A stretch of DNA of 64,000 nt from CALBPI01 sp963922335 (GCA_963922335.1 CAWUIB010000013.1:36137-100136), one strand, 5' to 3'; shown: positions 49,936-60,116, counted from the first letter of the stretch. Notes: a model not told the origin generated them from the sequence alone. Program-made: numbers and translations.

Positions 49936-50439
49936 CTAAAGCGCAGACACCAAATCATCGTACCGTTCCGTGACTTCGATGTAAGAACGGTAGACCTTTG
50001 ACACATACGCCCTTCTGATCGCACGGCTGCGATCGGAGGGGCCGTATCCGGCGTTATACGCTCCGACGGCCAGCCAGTCGACACCAGATCTCGAGAAATT
50101 CGATGCAAGAACCCATGCTCCAACGTGGATGTTAAGGCATGCAGATGTCTTTACTTCATCGTAGGAGATACCCAAATCGCGGAGTGTATCTTCCCAGTGG
50201 CTATTGATCTGCATTAACCCAAAATCCGCCGACCCGTTCTTATTGATGTTAACGGCGGACATGTCAATGCCGCTTTCTACGTTCGCGATCGCTACTAGCA
50301 GCGCTGGATCTACTCCATACAAGGACGACGCTGCGAAGAAGCACTCCCGGTAGGGTAGTGGTTCTTCTTCATGATTTACCTCTGCCCGCACCAAAGAGCA
50401 GAAACAGAGAAGAGTCCAATAGGCGATGGTTCTAATCAC
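49936..50439 (-). CDS. VirB1-like lytic transglycosylase
   Basis: 167 residues from GTG 50439, whose codon overlaps the traG stop (TAGTG). A signal peptide (about 1-19) is followed by an SLT domain (YGVDPALLVAIANVESGIDMSAVN with the catalytic Glu; GSADFGLMQINSHW; AVGAYNAGYGPS). It opens peptidoglycan locally for the type IV secretion channel. It is the last gene of the minus-strand tra operon. The family is secure. Confidence 0.92.
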   Translation of the reverse strand: MIRTIAYWTLLCFCSLVRAEVNHEEEPLPYRECFFAASSLYGVDPALLVAIANVESGIDMSAVNINKNGSADFGLMQINSHWEDTLRDLGISYDEVKTSACLNIHVGAWVLASNFSRSGVDWLAVGAYNAGYGPSDRSRAIRRAYVSKVYRSYIEVTERYDDLVSAL

Positions 50440-53400
50440 TACAGGGCCTTGAATCGATCTGCCCACTGGTCCTCTTCTTTCTTTTGTTCTTTAACATCCA
50501 ATTCCGTTTGGGAGACGGGCACCTCCTCCAGATCCTCCGCTGCTCGAATTGCATCCTGCTGATTTCCTTTGAGATTACCTATTAGCTCACCCATATCTCT
50601 ATTCAGATGATGTGCAAAGCGGTCGAATAACATCTCTTCGCGCTGCTCTGGCGACATGGTTTGGTTCTGTTGCGACAAACGTTGCGCCTCTGCGTTGACG
50701 TCGCTCTTTGCATCCGAGTACGAGGCATCGAATGTGCGGCTCACCGCTTCGTAGTTGACGTTGTAAGCAGTGGTATCGGAAACTGACCCTGATACAGAAC
50801 CTCGTACGCCGGCCTTGGCACCCCCAACCAACCAACTACCACCGGCGTGCGCCTCAGCGTAAAGGTCCGCGCTACCGGAGTGAGCCAGAGAAACGTTCGA
50901 CGTCTGTATGCCCGACAGGAACTGGGCCATCTCCATCTTTAGCGCATCACGCTCTGCGAAGTTGCCATCAGTAGCTCGTAGTACGTTTTCCAGTTGATCT
51001 TCGTTTTCTGGTGCCGTGAGCAAGAACGCTGCCGTGGACGCCCCTGCGACTGTGGTTCCTTCCGTGATGCGCTCCGAGTTATCGATGTTGGCCGAACTAC
51101 CCGCCCGAACACTGCTCTGAACTGGGACACCGTCTGAATCAAGGGAGGTCGTGACAACGCCGGACGACGCAAGACGGGCGCTGTCCGAAGAAACGACTCC
51201 ACCTTCGACCATGCCAGATACATCGTTGCTGCTGAAGGCGACAGACTGATTAGCACCTGCCCGGGCCAGGGCGAGCTCCTCGACGGGGATACCTGTCGCG
51301 TTCGACAACAGTGTCAATTGCTGCGCGTTTGCATCTCGCATGAGGGTCTCGTTGCCAATCAAGTCTGAGAGGCCGGTCATGAAACCGTCGCGCGACATCA
51401 CGTTCTGTAGCTGAAGCCCGCTTTCGGTTGCCATCACCTGGTTCGTAAACGCTCCGGATGCCACTTGACCTATCGTCATCTGGCCAAACTGTTGCCTGTT
51501 CGCTTCTTGCATCGCCGCTTGCATCATGCCGCTATTCTCAGCCAACACTTCGGGCGCTACGCCTAAACGATCGGCACCGGCTATGATTCCTGCGAGATGA
51601 TGATCTTGGAGTTGACGATTGTTCGCCATGAAATCGATCGCTCGGTCGGTATCAGCGCCGAACGCATTGAGATCGCCCGTTATCGAGGCCATACGCATCT
51701 GCGAATACAGCCGGGCGGCTTCTCCATCGGAGAGCTCGGTCCCAGTACGTTGCGCATGGATGTCCTTGAAGGTTTCAATGTTCGCCCCGTGGGTCATCAT
51801 ATCGGTCGCACCAACAGTCGTCTGCCACATGCTTACAAACGCACTGAAATCGTTTGCATCGCCGAAACCAAGCGTCGACATCGCGTCCATCTTGCCCCTT
51901 GCGTCACCGAAGCGCATGGATTGTTCCAGGTTAGTGACTTCGCTCGCGGCATCGAACAGGTCGCTGACGGCGGACGGATCCCTTCCATTCTTCCGCGCTT
52001 GATGCCGGGTGGACATTACTCCGCCAAACATATCACCGCCCGCGATAGCGCCACGCGAGCTTATGGCGCTATCTGTGGAAAGCCCCAATGTCGAAGTAGC
52101 CTCAAGGTACTGTTCGCCGGACGATGCCTCAACGCCCTTGCTAACCGCAGAGCCTCTCGCGTACTGCTCAAAACCGAGGTTCCCCATGTTGAGCGCAGTG
52201 CCATAGCCCGCAGCGGCTGACAATAGACTGTCGCTTTGCCCTTCTGGCGTTAGTGACTTGCCCGCCGCATCAGACCCTGCACTCTCCACACGGCGCTGGA
52301 AGCTCTGCGATACGCTCGACAAAGCGTAGCCGGAGAAACCTACCAACACACCTGAAAGAACAGAGGCGATCATCACACCCATCCCGCGAGCTTGTCCGAA
52401 GATCGCTAGCGCTTTAGTTGACACTTCCGGTGTGAGCATCATCGCTGTCAACCCCATATTATGGCGTTGGATCTCTTCAACTGACTGGAACGCCAAATCT
52501 AGCGCGCCGCGGTGCATAACCGCGTCTGTGATCCCCCAAAACGTTAGCCAGGAAAGTAACCCGAACATCGCAAGGAGCGACTTCGGTGCCAGTGGGGTGA
52601 CCAAGAAGACTATAAGAAGCGGGAAAAGACCGAGTACGATCGCCGTCACCGTTGCACGAACCGTTGGAAGCCACTCGTTGGCTGCTTGAGCAATCCCGAT
52701 GCCTTCCGTCAACACGGCCCTGTTGGTCAATGCACGCAACCCGATGTCTGGGTTCTCGTCCTGAAGTGCAGCTGCTATGGCCGTAGCAAGCGCTGCGTTT
52801 CGAAGAAAGTGAATATGATCGCCTGCAACGTTGTAGACAGACACGTTCTGTTGGCCCAAGAGCGTTTGACAGCGCGCGAGCTGATTCGCATCAGTTGGAT
52901 TGAACCCGGATTTCTGACAGACGGTATTCAGCATTGCACCGTAGTTCGCCACCGTGCTTAGGGCTGGTTGAAGGTAAGTATCCCAAGCGACTTCGCAACT
53001 GACTGGAATGCCGCCTTTGTTGGCGGTGTCATACCACTCAGTGAAATCTGCCGGACTCCTCAACTCCGCGAGCAGAGCGAACAGATTCGTGGTGCCACTC
53101 TTGAGCTGGTTGAGGTCGAAGTTGTAAGACGGCTGAATAAGAGCCATCTGGGAACAATCGGTGTAGTAGCTTCTGATCGATTTATTCAGATAGTAGTCCT
53201 CGAAGCCACCGCTGTGGTCATTCATGGCGTTGAGAAGCATCTGAAAATTGATTCCACCGGCCGTATCTTGGTACGGGGTCGCCGCCGACGCATCTACGAG
53301 CTCGACAACAACACGCTCCGCGAGGTTCATGCCGCCGGCCACAAATACGACAAGATCGGGCACTCCTCCGACCGCTTGGTAAGCGTTACGAGTTGGGTCG

Positions 53401-53750
53401 TAGACGTGAACCGTCCCGGTCGGAAGAACAAGGCCGCGAAAGATCAGAACACCGACAAGAGTCATCAACGCCCATGACCAAGTGTTGCCGTTGCCGTTGT
53501 TCGCAAGCGCTTTGACGCCTGCCGACATCGCAGCAAAGACGATCCCCAAAATTACTGCCACACCGACAAGATAAAGATACTCGTTGTCGCCGAATATCAG
53601 CGCGATCCTCTGGAACGCTTGAACCGTCTGATCGAAGCCGTTGTAGGTGTAGTAATCGAGGTCCAGAGCCATCGCGGGCGACGGCGCTAGAGCACCTATG
53701 GAGAAGCTTGTGCCAAGCAGTTTTGTTAAGAGGGACCTCGACAACATCAC
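50439..53750 (-). CDS. traG: TraG-like mating-pair stabilisation/entry-exclusion protein
   Basis: 1103 residues. The N-terminal part (about 35-480) has several membrane helices and matches TraG_N of F-type systems (YYTYNGFDQTVQAFQRIALIFGDNEYLYLVGVAVILGIVFAAMSAGVKAL). The long C-terminal part (about 500-1100) is hydrophilic and helical, probably periplasmic, as in F TraG, where it stabilises mating pairs and interacts with the recipient's exclusion factor. It follows traH after 6 bp and overlaps the transglycosylase gene. Confidence 0.93.
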   Translation of the reverse strand: MMLSRSLLTKLLGTSFSIGALAPSPAMALDLDYYTYNGFDQTVQAFQRIALIFGDNEYLYLVGVAVILGIVFAAMSAGVKALANNGNGNTWSWALMTLVGVLIFRGLVLPTGTVHVYDPTRNAYQAVGGVPDLVVFVAGGMNLAERVVVELVDASAATPYQDTAGGINFQMLLNAMNDHSGGFEDYYLNKSIRSYYTDCSQMALIQPSYNFDLNQLKSGTTNLFALLAELRSPADFTEWYDTANKGGIPVSCEVAWDTYLQPALSTVANYGAMLNTVCQKSGFNPTDANQLARCQTLLGQQNVSVYNVAGDHIHFLRNAALATAIAAALQDENPDIGLRALTNRAVLTEGIGIAQAANEWLPTVRATVTAIVLGLFPLLIVFLVTPLAPKSLLAMFGLLSWLTFWGITDAVMHRGALDLAFQSVEEIQRHNMGLTAMMLTPEVSTKALAIFGQARGMGVMIASVLSGVLVGFSGYALSSVSQSFQRRVESAGSDAAGKSLTPEGQSDSLLSAAAGYGTALNMGNLGFEQYARGSAVSKGVEASSGEQYLEATSTLGLSTDSAISSRGAIAGGDMFGGVMSTRHQARKNGRDPSAVSDLFDAASEVTNLEQSMRFGDARGKMDAMSTLGFGDANDFSAFVSMWQTTVGATDMMTHGANIETFKDIHAQRTGTELSDGEAARLYSQMRMASITGDLNAFGADTDRAIDFMANNRQLQDHHLAGIIAGADRLGVAPEVLAENSGMMQAAMQEANRQQFGQMTIGQVASGAFTNQVMATESGLQLQNVMSRDGFMTGLSDLIGNETLMRDANAQQLTLLSNATGIPVEELALARAGANQSVAFSSNDVSGMVEGGVVSSDSARLASSGVVTTSLDSDGVPVQSSVRAGSSANIDNSERITEGTTVAGASTAAFLLTAPENEDQLENVLRATDGNFAERDALKMEMAQFLSGIQTSNVSLAHSGSADLYAEAHAGGSWLVGGAKAGVRGSVSGSVSDTTAYNVNYEAVSRTFDASYSDAKSDVNAEAQRLSQQNQTMSPEQREEMLFDRFAHHLNRDMGELIGNLKGNQQDAIRAAEDLEEVPVSQTELDVKEQKKEEDQWADRFKAL

Positions 53751-53756
53751 ACTACC

Positions 53757-55142
53757 TCACTGTGTCACGTCCAGAGCCGTTCGGTGCTTCGTCGCGCGAT
53801 CTTCTTCTTCGTGCAGCTTAGCGAACTGCCAATGCGCAAGATTCTCTTGAACTCTGACGTGATACGACTGAGCAACCCTGGATCGCACTTCCCGGATTGA
53901 GTCGTGCAGCCGTCCGAATTCGGTGATGCCCTTTTGAAAAACCTTGACATCACATCGATTGGTAGTTGCGGCTGCGGAGGTACCGGGCATCGTGGAAATG
54001 TTGTGAATTTTTCTGAACAGATAATCTGTGTTCCGGTACAAATCATCGAAAACTCTATATGTGTACGCTGCTGCAACAACGTCCGTCATGACGTTGACCG
54101 TGGCGTCGACGTTGCCTTGGGCGATTGCCTTGCGCAGTATCACGAACACCGGAACCGGCGAGTTGTCGATGAAAGTAACTTGATCGACATCCAAAGCGAC
54201 CTTGTTCTCAAGCGCCGCTGCGATACCTAGTAGGTTGTTGCGAACGATTTCCTGAATAGACGTCGCGTTGTCGTGGACGCAGGTGCCATCCGTGAGCTTC
54301 GCTTCCGCAGTTCCGGTAAACATGTCGTCGAGACCTATACGATTATTTGCCGGACAGCCTTCAATTCTTGTTATGACAGGTAAGAAATCCCCTGCCTCTG
54401 CGCGAATCAAGACATCACCTATGTAACCTCGAATGATCGGAGCGTTCGCATCGATGCCAAACAACGTTGCCGCGTTTTCGATGACTGAACCCGATTCGAA
54501 GATCGTTCTGAAGTCATCCGGGCAATCCGCGATCATTGTCTTCAAATCAACCGTCGGACTATTGTTGTTAGCCTGAATCGACTGCTGCGCTGCGTCGTAG
54601 GACTTTTCAATCGAACCCGCGAGACTCTCGCCGGACGTGATTTCATTCCAAACAGCGCCTAGTACGTCGGGGTCGTCTTGCGCCACTGCCGTGACAACGC
54701 GATTCGAGATCGCGCAGTCGTCCAATTGAAGGTTGTTCAGGAAGTTGGTCGCCCCTTCGAGCTTGGACATCGAGTCGGCCAGTTCCTTTGTCATCGTCTT
54801 CAGCGCAATGTCGAAGGCCAACGCCGGCGCTGCCTGGATGATGTTCTGGAATTTCTGTACGAGGTAGTCTGAATCCAGGAACGACATGCCTCCCAGGAAC
54901 AGATCCACTCCCCCGCATCCGCTCTTTAGCTTGGGCAGGCTAACAGTCACGGGATAATCCACTGCCGTATTGAGACGTCCTTGGAACGCCCCGGCGGAAT
55001 AGAAGCCCCTCTGCTGGTTTTGATACGACCCACTACCCGTCACTATAGCGTTGTTAAACCAGTCGTCCGTCCACCCAGCGTATGCCGTTGTCGATAAGCA
55101 AACGCTAAGGGCTGCCGCGAAGATCGGTCGTTTCATATTCAT
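53757..55142 (-). CDS. traH: TraH conjugative pilus assembly protein
   Basis: 461 residues with a signal peptide (about 1-22) and the TraH signature GCGGVDLFLGGMSFLDSDYLVQKFQNIIQAAPALAFDIALKTM at about 75-120, plus a helical C-terminal part. TraH is a periplasmic/outer-membrane protein needed for pilus extension in F-type systems. Its start overlaps the traF stop (ATGA) and traG follows after 6 bp. Confidence 0.95.
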   Translation of the reverse strand: MNMKRPIFAAALSVCLSTTAYAGWTDDWFNNAIVTGSGSYQNQQRGFYSAGAFQGRLNTAVDYPVTVSLPKLKSGCGGVDLFLGGMSFLDSDYLVQKFQNIIQAAPALAFDIALKTMTKELADSMSKLEGATNFLNNLQLDDCAISNRVVTAVAQDDPDVLGAVWNEITSGESLAGSIEKSYDAAQQSIQANNNSPTVDLKTMIADCPDDFRTIFESGSVIENAATLFGIDANAPIIRGYIGDVLIRAEAGDFLPVITRIEGCPANNRIGLDDMFTGTAEAKLTDGTCVHDNATSIQEIVRNNLLGIAAALENKVALDVDQVTFIDNSPVPVFVILRKAIAQGNVDATVNVMTDVVAAAYTYRVFDDLYRNTDYLFRKIHNISTMPGTSAAATTNRCDVKVFQKGITEFGRLHDSIREVRSRVAQSYHVRVQENLAHWQFAKLHEEEDRATKHRTALDVTQ

Positions 55143-55981
55143 CGTGTTGTCCCCGGTACAACGGTATCGGCGAAGCCACCGTCTTGGTACTCGGTCGTGA
55201 AGTACTGCTTGGGCGAGATCTCACCCTTAAGCAACCGAACAGCTCTGTAGGTGTTGTCCTCAAGCGTGGATACATCCTCCAGCCCGACTGCGATCGGCAT
55301 CCAACGATCTGAACCACGTTCGATCATGATCGTCATTGGCGTGGTTTCGATGTTGAATCTCGCCTTCATGGCGATGTCGCGAGACACATCGATGTCATCG
55401 ACGACCCACGCGTGGCGATCCGCGAAGTAGCGGAGCGCGTTGATCTGCTGGACGCAGTAGCCGCAACCAGGTGTCGAGAACATGATGAGCGCATAGTCGT
55501 TTCGTGACGCGCTGAGCGACCGCTGGATGAGATCGTTCCGGGCCTGCGTTTCAATATCCCGACCCGCACCAGAAGACGCGAACGCCGATCGGGCGTTCAG
55601 CTCCGGGTTTTTCAACATCACGTACTGAGTCAATGCTGTGAACGCGAGCGCGTTGCGTCTAGCGACGTCCTGGACCTTGTAGTAGTCGAGCACAGCCTCC
55701 GGTGTTTGCTTCCAAACCGCGTAGTCGAGCCTGTTCTCCAGCTCGACGGCTATCTGCCTTGGGTGCATGTCGGCCAGCTCTTGCTGAGACGGCAAGGGCG
55801 GAAGCTCGTACTCGTCGAGGTCCTCAACTTCCTCTTCCGGTGGCGGATCTTCGTACCACCAGAAGCCACGCTTCTCTGTTTGAGAGCCAGGCTCCGCATA
55901 CGCGGGAAGAACGGCGGTTACGAGAATCAAGAAGACGACCGCGATTCCGAAACCAATGGATGGGAATATCTTGCTACCCAT
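55139..55981 (-). CDS. traF: TraF-like conjugal transfer thioredoxin-fold protein
   Basis: 280 residues with a membrane/signal segment (about 10-30) and a C-terminal thioredoxin-like domain (about 155-270): LIMFSTPGCGYCVQQINALRYFADRHAW contains a CxxC (CGYC), and TTPMTIMIERG supplies the cis-Pro. Unlike F TraF, which lacks the pair, this copy keeps a redox CxxC, so it may form disulphides in Cys-rich TraN/TraU. The start at 55981 replaces an upstream in-frame ATG that would overlap the S26 gene. Confidence 0.9.
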   Translation of the reverse strand: MGSKIFPSIGFGIAVVFLILVTAVLPAYAEPGSQTEKRGFWWYEDPPPEEEVEDLDEYELPPLPSQQELADMHPRQIAVELENRLDYAVWKQTPEAVLDYYKVQDVARRNALAFTALTQYVMLKNPELNARSAFASSGAGRDIETQARNDLIQRSLSASRNDYALIMFSTPGCGYCVQQINALRYFADRHAWVVDDIDVSRDIAMKARFNIETTPMTIMIERGSDRWMPIAVGLEDVSTLEDNTYRAVRLLKGEISPKQYFTTEYQDGGFADTVVPGTTR

Positions 55982-55985
55982 GTCG

Positions 55986-56501
55986 CTACCCTCCCTTCCG
56001 GTTGAAGATCGGAACAACACGTTCCGTTGTTGATACGTCAACGAAACCCCAATAACGGCTGTCGAAAGAGTCCGCGTGGCTTCCCACCGCGAAAGCAAGA
56101 CCATTAGGAATTACGCCGTTGAACTCGAACAGCGGCAACTCCTGGCCGTGAAGCCCGGTTTCCTTGGCGGTGCCAAGAAACTCGTCGTTGCAGTACACAT
56201 CGCGACCAGTGACAGTCAGCGAGTCTCCGGACCAGCAGGCCAATCGCTTGGTCAGTCGGACGGGCTCCTCGCCGGCGAGCTCGTGCTCGAACATGAAGGT
56301 CGCGTAGTCATCGCGAGTCGGCTCCTCGCCTGTTTTCCAGAAGATTCTCGGCTCAACGGACTTGCTGACCGTGACCAGAATATGGCTTTGCCATTGAATA
56401 ACCCCGACCGCCAGGACGGCCACAACGGCCAGCTTTGGCGCGAGTTCGGCGAACGTGACTTCTCGCGGTGTAAACAGTCTCTTGACGAATCGCTTAATCA
56501 T
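55986..56501 (-). CDS. S26-family conjugal-transfer signal peptidase (TrhF/TraF-P-like)
   Basis: 171 residues. One N-terminal membrane helix (about 25-45) precedes an S26 peptidase domain: VSKSVEPRIFW holds the catalytic Ser, RLTKRLACWSGDSLTV the catalytic Lys and GD motif, and GSHADSFDSRYWGFV the closing box. It processes the pilin or other exported transfer proteins, as TrhF does in IncHI/SXT-type systems. It lies between trbC and traF. Confidence 0.88.
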   Translation of the reverse strand: MIKRFVKRLFTPREVTFAELAPKLAVVAVLAVGVIQWQSHILVTVSKSVEPRIFWKTGEEPTRDDYATFMFEHELAGEEPVRLTKRLACWSGDSLTVTGRDVYCNDEFLGTAKETGLHGQELPLFEFNGVIPNGLAFAVGSHADSFDSRYWGFVDVSTTERVVPIFNRKGG

Positions 56502-56518
56502 TGCTTTCTCCTTCCAAA

Positions 56519-57253
56519 TCAGAGGCTCTTGACGAGCGCTCCGATCGCTGGATCTTTGGACAGGCGAAACAGTTCTTCCGCCATGTGTCGGGGTGACACG
56601 TCGCCATACACAACATGCACAGCATTCTTGGGAAGATCGCCTTCGTTGAAGCGCTCGCAGTACGGTTCGAGCGACAGACCCTTCACGAATATCGCTGCGG
56701 GAACGCGACTGATTCCATTCTCGCGGAACAACTCAGGATCGATGACGAGGTTGGTTGATCGCATCGCACACGACCCACCGGTGCACGACGGGTCAATCTT
56801 CAAGACGGACGCGACAAAAGACATCGTCGGACCCATTCTCTTCAAGGAGCCGATTGCCCCGCGGAGAACCATGACCCCGCCTGTCTTCTCAAGTGCGGCC
56901 GCGTAGTTCCTCAGCGTAGCGAGTGGCACTGACGACGAAACGAAAACCACCAACCGGTCTTCGGTCAGATCCTCCAAGTTATCCGACTCTTGGACCTCAA
57001 TAGGAACACCGGTGATTGCGCCGACGTGGCGCTTTAGCTCGGCCTGCTCCGCTGACCAGGCCTCCGTATTGACGTGTTGCAACACCTGCTCGATAGACGC
57101 TCTTACCGTTGGATCGACCTCCACCTGGTTCTCCAAAACGGTTCTTGCGTGTTCTAACGCCTGCTCGTCTGGCTGTACCACCGTCTGCGCAGCAGCGATG
57201 CCGGACCACGCAAGGAAAATCAAAACCGGAAGTACGTACCGCCTAGTACTCAT
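56519..57253 (-). CDS. trbC: TrbC-type pilus assembly protein
   Basis: 244 residues with a signal peptide (about 1-22) and the type-F TrbC domain (about 95-215): LVVFVSSSVPLATLRNYAAALEKTGGVMVLRGAIGSL, then VASVLKIDPSCTGGSCAMRSTNLVIDPELFRENGISRVPAAIFV. It is a periplasmic protein that works with TraW. It overlaps traU by 11 bp. Confidence 0.93.
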   Translation of the reverse strand: MSTRRYVLPVLIFLAWSGIAAAQTVVQPDEQALEHARTVLENQVEVDPTVRASIEQVLQHVNTEAWSAEQAELKRHVGAITGVPIEVQESDNLEDLTEDRLVVFVSSSVPLATLRNYAAALEKTGGVMVLRGAIGSLKRMGPTMSFVASVLKIDPSCTGGSCAMRSTNLVIDPELFRENGISRVPAAIFVKGLSLEPYCERFNEGDLPKNAVHVVYGDVSPRHMAEELFRLSKDPAIGALVKSL

Positions 57254-58244
57254 ACGTCACGCAGCAATTCACTTTCTTGAACATCATCCAAGCGAAGTTG
57301 TCCTTTTGAGTTGAGGGGTGCTTGTAGCCGGACCAAAGCAGTCCACTACGGCCGATTCGCTGACAACCAGGGTCACGAACGGGCTTCGCCATTTGCAGTT
57401 TGAAGCGATCCTTGCGCCAGATCGGCGTGTACTGGAATGAGCATCCATCGAGTGCCGTGTCCCATAGCAAACCGGTGCGGCCCATGAAGTAGATGCTGCG
57501 CGCGGCAAGGCCGGCGTTCGCCTCAACGTAGTCGGAGACCGTTATAGAACCGGCGAGTGGATAAACACTTCCCCAACTACCCATGCACCAGAAAAGCTCG
57601 TTTCTCGGCCTACCCGAAAGCACTGCCGACGAATCCGCAGCGCAAGCCAATTGCGAGACCGGGTTCGCGAAGAGAACGGACTCAGGATTAACAATGGTTG
57701 AGAGAATGTCGTCGTTCCAAGTCGGAACGAGCTCGGACATCATCGCGACATCGAACTGCTCTTCTTGCAAGCATTGAATGTCCGTGAACAGATCCAGGAT
57801 CGCCCAGACGGGGAAGATGTAGTAATGCATCTGCTGGAACGCTCGCTGTGAGCTCACGTCGCGATCTAAAGTGCCCCCCAAGGACCCCGGCCTCGGATTG
57901 CCGATATTCGCGCCGAGTGCCATCAGGCAATAAGGATCAGACACGGTGTCTATCAACCGCGAGGGTTCCCAGAAACTCACAGTGATACCGAATTTCGGAA
58001 GGGTCCCGCCGTCGCACACGCAGACCGGATTGTCGATCTCGTCCGCATCGTCACTGTTTGATCCCAACTGAACGATGCCCGCGATCTGAATCGGGAAGAT
58101 GCAGCGCCAGGAGACGTCCGTAATCGGATTGATTGGACCGTCGTTGCACTCACTCGCGTCCGCGTTTTCTGGGAACAGGAACAGCATGAAGACGGTGACG
58201 AAAACAATGACCGGCCAAACAACAAACACATGAAGCCGCAGCAT
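57243..58244 (-). CDS. traU: TraU conjugal transfer protein
   Basis: 333 residues with a signal peptide (about 1-30) and a Cys-rich mature part of the TraU family: CNDGPINPITDVSWRCIFPIQIAGI, VCVCDGGTLPKFGITVSFWEPSRLIDTVSDPYCLMALG and the closing CQRIGRSGLLWSG. The many paired cysteines form periplasmic disulphides, probably helped by the CGYC-containing TraF. Its start overlaps the traW stop (TAATG). Confidence 0.95.
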   Translation of the reverse strand: MLRLHVFVVWPVIVFVTVFMLFLFPENADASECNDGPINPITDVSWRCIFPIQIAGIVQLGSNSDDADEIDNPVCVCDGGTLPKFGITVSFWEPSRLIDTVSDPYCLMALGANIGNPRPGSLGGTLDRDVSSQRAFQQMHYYIFPVWAILDLFTDIQCLQEEQFDVAMMSELVPTWNDDILSTIVNPESVLFANPVSQLACAADSSAVLSGRPRNELFWCMGSWGSVYPLAGSITVSDYVEANAGLAARSIYFMGRTGLLWDTALDGCSFQYTPIWRKDRFKLQMAKPVRDPGCQRIGRSGLLWSGYKHPSTQKDNFAWMMFKKVNCCVTYEY

Positions 58245-58819
58245 TAAGAATCCTCCTCGACGAGAAACTCCTCGATGACGAACTCATTGCGTACCTGAGT
58301 CACGATCGATGGCACTGCCTCGACGCCCAAACGAAGCCTAGTCTTGTCGTCGAGAATGAATGTCGAACGGCGCAACGACTCGGATACCTCGCGAAAATCG
58401 CCGCCCGTGAGAATGACCATGTCTGTCGGCCGCAGAATCTCCGCTGCCCAGGACGCGTCACTCGGGTCGATCACCACGATCCGGTAAGGGAGGAAGACGT
58501 GATTCAGAACGTTGAACTGAAATCCGCGGGGATAGATCACCCTACCCTCCGCATCGGTGACGTCGAACTCGGTTGTATACCAAGGCACAAAACGACGCTG
58601 ACGGTCTTCAATGGCGCGCGGGAGACTGTGGCCCTCTGTTGCGCTCCACTTAACGTTCTCTGGATCGAGCACCGTGCCCCAGTCCACGCCGACAACCCGC
58701 GACTCGATCTCGGCGAGCGCGTCTTGCTCTGCGATGGGATACGTCGTCCCTATCGTTACCTGGTCCGCCAGCGCAGCGCCGGCGAGGAACAAGAGGCTAA
58801 CCGCCGCCGTGCGTATCAT
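58244..58819 (-). CDS. traW: TraW conjugal transfer protein
   Basis: 191 residues with a signal peptide (about 1-18). The family pattern is seen in IGTTYPIAEQDALAEIESRV near the N-terminus, RFVPWYTTEFDVTDAEGRVIYPRGFQFNVLNHV, and the Asp/Lys segment TDMVILTGGDFREV..RRSTFILDDKTRLRLGVEAVPSIVTQ. TraW is periplasmic and acts with TrbC in pilus assembly. ATG 58819 overlaps the end of the second traN-like gene by 23 bp. Confidence 0.93.
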   Translation of the reverse strand: MIRTAAVSLLFLAGAALADQVTIGTTYPIAEQDALAEIESRVVGVDWGTVLDPENVKWSATEGHSLPRAIEDRQRRFVPWYTTEFDVTDAEGRVIYPRGFQFNVLNHVFLPYRIVVIDPSDASWAAEILRPTDMVILTGGDFREVSESLRRSTFILDDKTRLRLGVEAVPSIVTQVRNEFVIEEFLVEEDS

Positions 58820-60116
58820 TGAACCGCTCCACGCCTTGCTGAATGGTGTCCTGCATCGTCTCTTGCGATGCATGAGAGATATCGTCGTAGTACTCCGATA
58901 GGTCGATCAGGGAGAAGTCGAGTGCCTGAAACTCCTCCGGTGAGAATCCGCGACAGTTGGGCGCGTTGAGATCCCCGAAACCATCGGGAAATGTCGATAG
59001 CTGAGAGCGACCCTGCTCGTGAATGATCTTGGCGAGTTTGCTGTTGAAACAGCACTGTGAGCGCGCGCGTTGGACGCAATAGCCCAAGGTCTCCCGCTTG
59101 CAATAGGAGCCAAGCTCTACGCAGTATCCTGACTCTTTGAGCGCCGCCGTCTCTAGGCTCTCTTGCGGGCACGCTTTGGTAAGCCACTCCATGACCAGCG
59201 CGATCGCGATTGCGATTGCGAGAGACGTCGGATCAAAGGCCGCTGAGAAGACGTTACTCGCCGCGTTCGCGCCCGCCTGAGCCGCTGCACCCGTAGTCGC
59301 GCCGGCCGCAACAGCACCCGAGTAGGCGGCGTAAGCCGCACTGGCGGCTTGGAATGTCGCCAGGATTGCCTTGTTGGTTAGGGTTGATTGCGCCGCACTG
59401 CCTGTCGAATCCGTGTAGATCTCATCTTGGGCATCGCAGCAATCCTGATACGCCGTGCTCAAACCGCGTGGAAGACACTCCATCGCTCTGCCGCTGAAGA
59501 TCATCGTCGCGCCCATGCAGTTGCCATCGACGTCTCGCGGTCCATCATCGAGGAACATCTGCCCGGCCCCATCGAGCGGCGTCTCGGTGGGCGGCGGCGC
59601 CGTTGCTAGGTCATTGCATGCGTTCGGTGAGCATTGCTGTGTTCCGAAGTGATCTACGCAGGCATAACCACCGCCCAGCGGGCAGGTGTAGGCTATACCG
59701 CCGCCGGTGCAGGGCGACTGGAAATCTGCGCACGCTGAGTTGCACTCCCCCGAACTTGCGTACTGCCCACCCTGGGTGCCATTGGGCAGCTCACATACCC
59801 AAGCGCCGAGGCCGATATCCTCGTAATGACAGAACCCCGGTGTGTCACAAAATCCGTTGACGCACGCATTGCCAGCGACCGGACACGTCGCCGGCGTGCC
59901 GGTCTGTGTGCAGTCGACTGCCTGCAATGGACAAAACTGTGTCCCCGACGCCGGCACACAACCGACCATCTCTCCGTCTGAGCTAGCGTCACCGTCGCCA
60001 TCTAAATCCGCGAGGCACACCCAGGGATCGGCCGCGGCATACTGCACCGGCAGAATGATGGTGAGGCATACCAGCCACGCAATCAGTTGAGTTGTTGTGG
60101 AGTGCCGCTTGAACAT
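58797..60116 (-). CDS. traN: TraN-like mating-pair protein, second half (separate gene)
   Basis: 439 residues with its own signal peptide (about 1-29). The mature start is rich in Cys (CLADLDG..., CPLQAVDCTQTG, CVNGFC). The end matches TraN: ESGYCVELGSYCKRETLGYCVQRARSQCCFNSKLAKIIHEQGRSQLS and NCRGFSPEEFQALDFSLIDLSEYYDD. F-type TraN is one outer-membrane protein; here this half is a separate gene, overlapping the first part by 34 bp in another frame. Having its own signal peptide argues that the split is natural. Confidence 0.85.
   Translation of the reverse strand: MFKRHSTTTQLIAWLVCLTIILPVQYAAADPWVCLADLDGDGDASSDGEMVGCVPASGTQFCPLQAVDCTQTGTPATCPVAGNACVNGFCDTPGFCHYEDIGLGAWVCELPNGTQGGQYASSGECNSACADFQSPCTGGGIAYTCPLGGGYACVDHFGTQQCSPNACNDLATAPPPTETPLDGAGQMFLDDGPRDVDGNCMGATMIFSGRAMECLPRGLSTAYQDCCDAQDEIYTDSTGSAAQSTLTNKAILATFQAASAAYAAYSGAVAAGATTGAAAQAGANAASNVFSAAFDPTSLAIAIAIALVMEWLTKACPQESLETAALKESGYCVELGSYCKRETLGYCVQRARSQCCFNSKLAKIIHEQGRSQLSTFPDGFGDLNAPNCRGFSPEEFQALDFSLIDLSEYYDDISHASQETMQDTIQQGVERFNDTHGGG

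Noticed and set aside
60083..60116. Programmed frameshift joining the two traN halves
   Set aside because: No slippery sequence was noted and the second frame has its own ATG and signal peptide, so two separate proteins are simpler.
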